Shown here: piece by piece, positions 42,564 to 46,366 of the stretch | Layout of the letters: the number at the start of each line of letters is the position of its first letter | Position numbering within the stretch: the first letter of the stretch is position 1 | Notes under the pieces: model-generated | Database searches by the model: none | What the model saw: the letters and a program-made list of their open reading frames with translations, nothing else | What the model was told of the DNA's origin: nothing | Translations under genes and position numbers: made by a program | Origin: UBA5603 sp964501315 | GTDB lineage: Bacteria; Bacillota_I; Bacilli_A; Izemoplasmatales; Hujiaoplasmataceae | Direction: 5' to 3' | Length of the DNA: 46,366 nt | Assembly: GCA_964501315.1 (NCBI GenBank) | Contig: CAZCSO010000013.1 | Span: 1 to 46,366, forward strand

Positions 42564-42902
42564 ATGATTGATTCAATGCTCATAACGAATTTAAAAAATG
42601 AGTTGAGACGAGGAACACAAGTTTTAGCGGTGTTAAGTTTACTGGAGAAAAACCAATATGGGTATTCGCTCCTACAAGATTTGGAATCCAAAAACATCGC
42701 CATTGAAGCCGGAACACTCTATCCGCTTTTAAGGCGACTGGAATCTCAAGGATTGTTAAAGAGTGAATGGGATACATCAGAAAGTCGACCCAGAAAGTAT
42801 TATGTTCTTAGCGAAGATGGCTTGGAAGTGTATCAAACGTTACAAAACGAATGGAATGGGATCGTCGAAGAAATGAGTCGACTGATAAAAGGGGGAAATT
42901 AA
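42564..42902 (+). CDS. PadR-family transcriptional regulator
   Basis: 112 residues. Winged-helix PadR fold with the hallmark QVLAVLSLLEKNQYGYSLLQDLESKNIAIEAGTLYPLLRRLESQGLL, then RPRKYYVLSEDGLEVYQTL and a C-terminal dimerisation helix. The start is ATG 42564, with AGGTGGTGAT upstream; a longer frame beginning at 42528 would place the start inside the promoter. The membrane gene with a HAAS-type domain begins 1 base after its stop, the usual PadR partner arrangement. It probably represses this pair from the palindrome in its promoter. Confidence 0.93.
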   Translation: MIDSMLITNLKNELRRGTQVLAVLSLLEKNQYGYSLLQDLESKNIAIEAGTLYPLLRRLESQGLLKSEWDTSESRPRKYYVLSEDGLEVYQTLQNEWNGIVEEMSRLIKGGN

Positions 42903-42903
42903 A

Positions 42904-43920
42904 ATGAACGATTATATTAAACGCTATGTCTACGATGTGACGCGTCGTTTACCGGAAAATCAACGTGAAGAAGTTGGAAAAGAATTATTAGCGAATATCA
43001 TGGATATGCTTCCTGATAACGCAAGCGAAGAAGCGATTAAGTCGGTCTTGATCGAACTGGGTGATCCGCGCTTGCTTGCGGCCAGTTACCGGACGAAACC
43101 TCGGTATTTGATCTCTCCTGAATGGATGGATGATTATCTTCAAGTGCTCAAAATCGTGTTGGTCGTGTTTGGGGTCGTCTCGCTGGTTACAGGCCTCATC
43201 GACAACATCATGAATCCCGAATCAGAAAACGTATTCGGTATTATATTTGAAGTGTTCTTCAGCGTGATCGGTCAAATCATCGAAGGATTATTGAGTGCCT
43301 TTACGATTGTTACGTTAATTTTCGCTGGTATTTCCGCACATCAATCGAAGACGACGAAATCGACGTGGGAACCGGAACATTTACCGGAAATTCCAAAGGA
43401 AAACGTCAGAAAAATATCCAAAGCCGACAGCATCGTGGGTTTGACGTTATCCGTCATATTCGGCGCTATCTTCATTTACATCGTTTGGAACAATCAGTTT
43501 TACATTGGCTGGTACGAAGATGGTGACTTACAGAGAATCTTGACACCGTTCTTTACAGAAGACGTCTTAATTCGCTTCTTGCCGCTCATTATCGCTTCTG
43601 TTGTGTTAACCGTGATTATCTACATTTTGAAGTTAAAAACGGGATATTGGACGATAACAATCGCTGCACTTCATACAGCAGACAAAGCGCTATCGATTAT
43701 CATCGTATTCTTATTATCAACCGTGACCGGTTTGGTCAATCCCGATTTTTGGACGGAAGTAGCACAACTGACGGATATATCCGCTACCGCTTTTTCCGAA
43801 GGATTCTCAAAAGGCTTTTATGGACTGGCTTGGTTCATCGCCGTTACGGGAACCATCGATGTTATCGCTACGTGGATTAAAACACTGAAACCCAAACAAA
43901 AGGAACTAAAGGCAAAGTAA
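42904..43920 (+). CDS. HAAS-domain multi-pass membrane protein, partner of PadR
   Basis: 338 residues. The first 65 residues (MNDYIKRYVYDVTRRLPENQREEVGKELLANI...IKSVLIELGDPRLLAASYR) match the HAAS/DUF1700-type helical domain often encoded next to PadR genes. About six membrane helices follow (near 79-101, 108-145 as one or two, 174-195, 219-242, 246-275, 306-328) with a Lys-rich C-terminus. The pair resembles PadR-controlled envelope-stress modules, but the sensed signal is unknown. GGGGGAAA precedes the ATG. Confidence 0.75.
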   Translation: MNDYIKRYVYDVTRRLPENQREEVGKELLANIMDMLPDNASEEAIKSVLIELGDPRLLAASYRTKPRYLISPEWMDDYLQVLKIVLVVFGVVSLVTGLIDNIMNPESENVFGIIFEVFFSVIGQIIEGLLSAFTIVTLIFAGISAHQSKTTKSTWEPEHLPEIPKENVRKISKADSIVGLTLSVIFGAIFIYIVWNNQFYIGWYEDGDLQRILTPFFTEDVLIRFLPLIIASVVLTVIIYILKLKTGYWTITIAALHTADKALSIIIVFLLSTVTGLVNPDFWTEVAQLTDISATAFSEGFSKGFYGLAWFIAVTGTIDVIATWIKTLKPKQKELKAK

Positions 43921-43948
43921 AAGGTGGAAAAAATTCCACCTTTTTTTT
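43921..43948. terminator. Terminator between convergent HAAS gene and GH13 gene
   Basis: AAGGTGGAA/TTCCACCTT with an A4 loop, followed by T8. On the minus strand it is A-rich flanked and overlaps the GH13 stop region (43947). Confidence 0.9.
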
Positions 43949-46019
43949 ATAGTTCGATAATCTTAAGTTCTCCCGGTCCCATTTGCAATTGAATGGATCC
44001 GTCGGGATTGAACTGGTGATAATCACGAGGCATTTCGTACGTTGCATAAACAAGTTTTCCAGCCATGGAATGGTTTTTGACTTTGTCACGAACTACTTGA
44101 ATCGATGCATTACACGACACATGACCATAAACGTTCGCATTGGCAAAGACAAATAGGCATTTGTTGGTTTCAGGATTGAAATAGCCTAATCCAATAATCG
44201 GCGTATCGAATTCGTGCATGTAAATGGGTACGAAGCAATCAAGGTTGGTCAGCGACGATAGCCAAGCTTGGCGAATGCGTTTAATGCCGTCCAAGTGATC
44301 GGCCAATTCCCACCGTGAGGGATTCATATAATGGAATGCATATTTATCGAATAACGCTAATTTGCCGTAGAACAAATCGTCTTTTGGCAAATTGTACTTG
44401 TCTTTTTCAGTGCAATCGACACCGGTATTCATGGGCTGGGTTTCGTATACTTCCTGACCGGAATTAATGAAGGGAACCAGATTCGGTAAAAACATATTAA
44501 GCGTCGTGAGTAAACGCGCTAAAGTTTGTCCGCCGTCGCGACCTGCGACACGAGCGGTATCGTGCGTTTCAGCACACGCGAACATCGGAAGTGCGATATC
44601 TTTTGCGCCATAAACAAAGGTATGAAGTTTCTTTTCCCAAATTCTCGGTTCCATCCAGAAACCATTGCCAATGATCATGTTGTAACCATGATCTTTGGCC
44701 TTTTGAGCGTTATCGACATTCATCTCTTCGGCGATAAAAGCAAAATCAGGATCAACAGCTCTTGCGCGTTCGATAATCATCTTTAATAAAGCTTGAGGCA
44801 AGGCATGCCCCATATCGATCCGAGCACCGTCAATGCCAAAGTGAGTTTGGTAATAAGGGATAATATTGGCAAGTGTTTCCCATAATTCGGTATTCGGTTG
44901 GTTCCCTGGATACAGATTTGATTTGATGGTATCAAATAGAATATAGGGAGCCGGTTTTTTTCCTTTTAAGTAAGGAAGCGTTGCGGCGGGATGATCAAGG
45001 TACATACGGAAGAACGTTACGTCGGTCCACGGGGGTTGAACGTCATTGATGTGATCAGAAAAAGCAGGTGCGACTTTTAAGTCGAAGCGCTTCTCAATTT
45101 CATCGACGAAATGGTCCGGATTTTCCGAAATAAGTTCCTCCCATTTTTTAAGATTAGCTGCTTTTGGGTTGTTTTGAAACATCGAGATGTGGCGCCAGAC
45201 ATCCTTTGACTCATACACTTTGGGCATGAGTTTCGGTTCAGGAGCTTGCGTGGATTCGACACCATCGACAAAGGGTACTTTGTAATTGACAAATTCACTG
45301 GCTTTGATCCAATAGAACCAATCGGGATGTTCTTTGATTAAGTCGTTTTCGACCGCATTGGTTCTCGGAATAATGTCAATGATCACGCGCATGGATAAAC
45401 TATGGCAAGCTTCTACAAACGCTTGAAATTCATCATCGACGGTTAAGGAAGAACCCGTTAAATCATCTTTTAAATTTGGGTCAAGTTCAAAGAAACTAGC
45501 GACGCCATAAGGGCTGCCCAATTCACCTTTTTTGTCCTTCAATGAGAAGCGCGAAATGGGAAGCATGTACACGGTGTCGACACCCATCTTTTTTAAGAAC
45601 GGAAGCAGCGGTAACATTTTTACAAAGGTTCCCGTTTCTTTTAATCCATCGAAATTCGATAAATCAAGCGAGTAAGACCGGTCGTGATCCCACGCAGCGG
45701 ATGTACGGATCATCGTTGAGTACATGACCGATTGACGTACCCAATCGCCACCTGTAGAACCCGATGGTTTGCGTTTTTGAATCGTTGATAACGATTGATT
45801 ATAATTGAGTTTAGGGTTCATGTTGGGTCGGATGATTTGTGCAATCACCGAACTGTAGAATCGGTATGGATTCACCAAGAGTTCACCGGAGGGCAATTTT
45901 CGTAATTCTTCGCCGGAATAATCCCAAGCATTCCAAATGTCAGGAACCACATAATTAATGGATCCCTGGGGTATCTTTTTTTCTAGAAGCGATTGAAGCG
46001 TTAACAGTTTGCTTTTCAT
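43947..46019 (-). CDS. GH13 alpha-amylase-family enzyme, subfamily unclear (GlgE-like features)
   Basis: 690 residues, no signal peptide, so cytosolic. The GH13 triad is intact: nucleophile D402 in GIDGARIDMGHA, acid/base E431 in FIAEEMNVD, and D487 in AETHDTARVAG. A long N-terminal region precedes the barrel, which opens with GTFVKMLPLLPFLKKMGVDTVYMLPISRF and then LGSPYGVASFFELDPNL. The spacing of the triad, the KEHPDWFYW segment and the overall size recall GlgE maltosyltransferases (GH13_3), but a plain amylase or another transglycosidase is not excluded. GAGGTGAA lies before the ATG. A TGA-TATAAT promoter (plus 46039-46047) and a cre-like palindrome lie upstream. Confidence 0.8.
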   Translation of the reverse strand: MKSKLLTLQSLLEKKIPQGSINYVVPDIWNAWDYSGEELRKLPSGELLVNPYRFYSSVIAQIIRPNMNPKLNYNQSLSTIQKRKPSGSTGGDWVRQSVMYSTMIRTSAAWDHDRSYSLDLSNFDGLKETGTFVKMLPLLPFLKKMGVDTVYMLPISRFSLKDKKGELGSPYGVASFFELDPNLKDDLTGSSLTVDDEFQAFVEACHSLSMRVIIDIIPRTNAVENDLIKEHPDWFYWIKASEFVNYKVPFVDGVESTQAPEPKLMPKVYESKDVWRHISMFQNNPKAANLKKWEELISENPDHFVDEIEKRFDLKVAPAFSDHINDVQPPWTDVTFFRMYLDHPAATLPYLKGKKPAPYILFDTIKSNLYPGNQPNTELWETLANIIPYYQTHFGIDGARIDMGHALPQALLKMIIERARAVDPDFAFIAEEMNVDNAQKAKDHGYNMIIGNGFWMEPRIWEKKLHTFVYGAKDIALPMFACAETHDTARVAGRDGGQTLARLLTTLNMFLPNLVPFINSGQEVYETQPMNTGVDCTEKDKYNLPKDDLFYGKLALFDKYAFHYMNPSRWELADHLDGIKRIRQAWLSSLTNLDCFVPIYMHEFDTPIIGLGYFNPETNKCLFVFANANVYGHVSCNASIQVVRDKVKNHSMAGKLVYATYEMPRDYHQFNPDGSIQLQMGPGELKIIEL

Positions 46020-46038
46020 AAGGATTCACCTCACTTTC

Positions 46039-46047
46039 ATTATATCA
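46039..46047 (-). promoter_or_regulatory. Extended -10 promoter of the GH13 gene
   Basis: On the minus strand TGA plus TATAAT (plus 46039-46044), 19 bases before the ATG at 46019. Confidence 0.65.
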
Positions 46048-46081
46048 AATAACCCTTAAAAAGCGCTCCTTATTTCATATG

Positions 46082-46095
46082 TGTAAATGCTTACA
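46082..46095. promoter_or_regulatory. cre-like operator (catabolite repression) between GH13 gene and gpmI
   Basis: TGTAAATGCTTACA matches the B. subtilis CcpA consensus TGWAARCGYTWWCW at all positions except one central base (T for C). It lies about 37 bases upstream of the GH13 -10 and about 38 upstream of the gpmI -10, so either or both genes could be controlled. Another LacI-family sugar regulator would bind a similar site. Confidence 0.65.
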
Positions 46096-46133
46096 ATCCG
46101 TTCATTCTGCTTTATTAAAACGAAGATTTATAG

Positions 46134-46139
46134 TATAAT
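46134..46139 (+). promoter_or_regulatory. -10 element of gpmI
   Basis: TATAAT, 21 bases before the ATG at 46161, with AGAGGTGA in between. The -35 region (TTTATT) is poor. Confidence 0.6.
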
Positions 46140-46160
46140 ACTTACGTTAGAGGTGAAAAT

Positions 46161-46366
46161 ATGAAAAAACCCACAGTATTAATCATCATGGATGGCATGG
46201 CGAAAGCCCCTCAAGGACCTGGTAATGCTTACGAGTTAGCTAAGAAACCTCATCTTGACTTATTATTTAATGAGTTTCCCCATACGTTGATTCAAGCATC
46301 CGGCGAAGCCGTTGGACTTCCTGAAGGACAAATGGGCAACAGCGAAGTCGGCCATTTGAATTTAGG
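46161..46366 (+). CDS. gpmI: 2,3-bisphosphoglycerate-independent phosphoglycerate mutase (start only)
   Basis: The first 68 residues are visible before the window ends. They carry VLIIMDGMAKAP with the metal-binding Asp of the alkaline-phosphatase-type domain, and PEGQMGNSEVGHLNLG, which contains the catalytic serine loop (MGNSEVGH). The enzyme interconverts 3- and 2-phosphoglycerate in glycolysis. It is divergent from the GH13 gene and shares the intergenic cre-like site. Confidence 0.95.
   Translation, partial: MKKPTVLIIMDGMAKAPQGPGNAYELAKKPHLDLLFNEFPHTLIQASGEAVGLPEGQMGNSEVGHLNL

Noticed and set aside
1..46366. UGA read as tryptophan (mycoplasma code)
   Set aside because: Several genes end in TGA at the expected family length, Trp residues are TGG, and RF2 is encoded.
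1..46366. Insertion sequences, prophage, CRISPR arrays, toxin-antitoxin pairs, tRNA or rRNA genes
   Set aside because: No transposase, integrase or direct-repeat array was seen, and no intergenic stretch looked like a tRNA; the longest gaps hold the leuS T-box leader, the FMN riboswitch and promoters.

Overview
The window carries about 40 genes from a low-to-moderate GC member of the Bacillota, probably from the Mollicutes/Acholeplasma/Izemoplasma side or a close neighbour. This placement is inferred from gene content and protein style, because no rRNA is present. The standard bacterial code is used: TGA is a true stop (for example at the ends of glgB and the membrane gene at 11094-11921), Trp is TGG, and a release factor 2 gene is present. 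This excludes the UGA=Trp mycoplasmas. There are no rRNA or tRNA genes, insertion sequences, prophage genes, CRISPR arrays or other clear signs of recent transfer; this is a dense chromosomal housekeeping region.

Layout. 1-10 kb: the tail of an unknown gene; RNase J (minus); then priA-fmt, a YutG-type PgpA, a membrane protein with a degenerate HD-GYP domain, metK and a LemA-like protein. 9.5-11 kb (minus): mnmL-mnmM (ytqA-ytqB), tRNA wobble-uridine modification. 11-16.4 kb: a small membrane protein; a T-box leader with a UUA specifier driving leuS; comFA; a short ComFC-like remnant. 16.3-22.4 kb: hpf, secA, prfB, a YitT protein and recX. 22.4-30.3 kb: the glycogen cluster glgB, glgC, a GlgD-GlgA fusion and glgP. 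30.4-36.2 kb: a lipoprotein, a cyclase-family hydrolase, an FMN riboswitch with an extended ribU, an unknown membrane protein, a glycerophosphodiesterase, a PfkB kinase and a nitroreductase. 36.3-39.7 kb: phosphoglucomutase, a small Cys-rich membrane protein, ung and a folate-type ECF S component. 39.7-42.3 kb (minus): a four-PAS GGDEF plus HD-GYP protein. 42.5-43.9 kb: a PadR regulator with a HAAS-type membrane partner. 43.9-46 kb (minus): a GH13 enzyme. 46.1 kb to the end: the start of gpmI.

How the genes fit together. GlgC, GlgD-GlgA and GlgB make glycogen from glucose-1-phosphate; GlgP returns glucose-1-phosphate; the phosphoglucomutase links this to glucose-6-phosphate; the GH13 enzyme and GpmI extend the carbohydrate theme. 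A near-consensus catabolite-responsive (cre-like) palindrome sits between the GH13 gene and gpmI. From secA to the GlgD-GlgA gene the reading frames overlap or lie 2-14 bases apart, and I see no terminator between them. Protein export, termination, RecX and glycogen synthesis may therefore share long transcripts.

Most notable points: the GlgD-GlgA fusion; the HD-GYP-like membrane protein that has lost its metal-binding residues, alongside an intact GGDEF/HD-GYP protein elsewhere; a terminator hairpin that buries the comFA ribosome binding site; a ComFC-like gene lacking its phosphoribosyltransferase domain; RibU and FolT-like ECF subunits with extra membrane segments; a palindrome inside the padR promoter; and prfB without the usual programmed frameshift.
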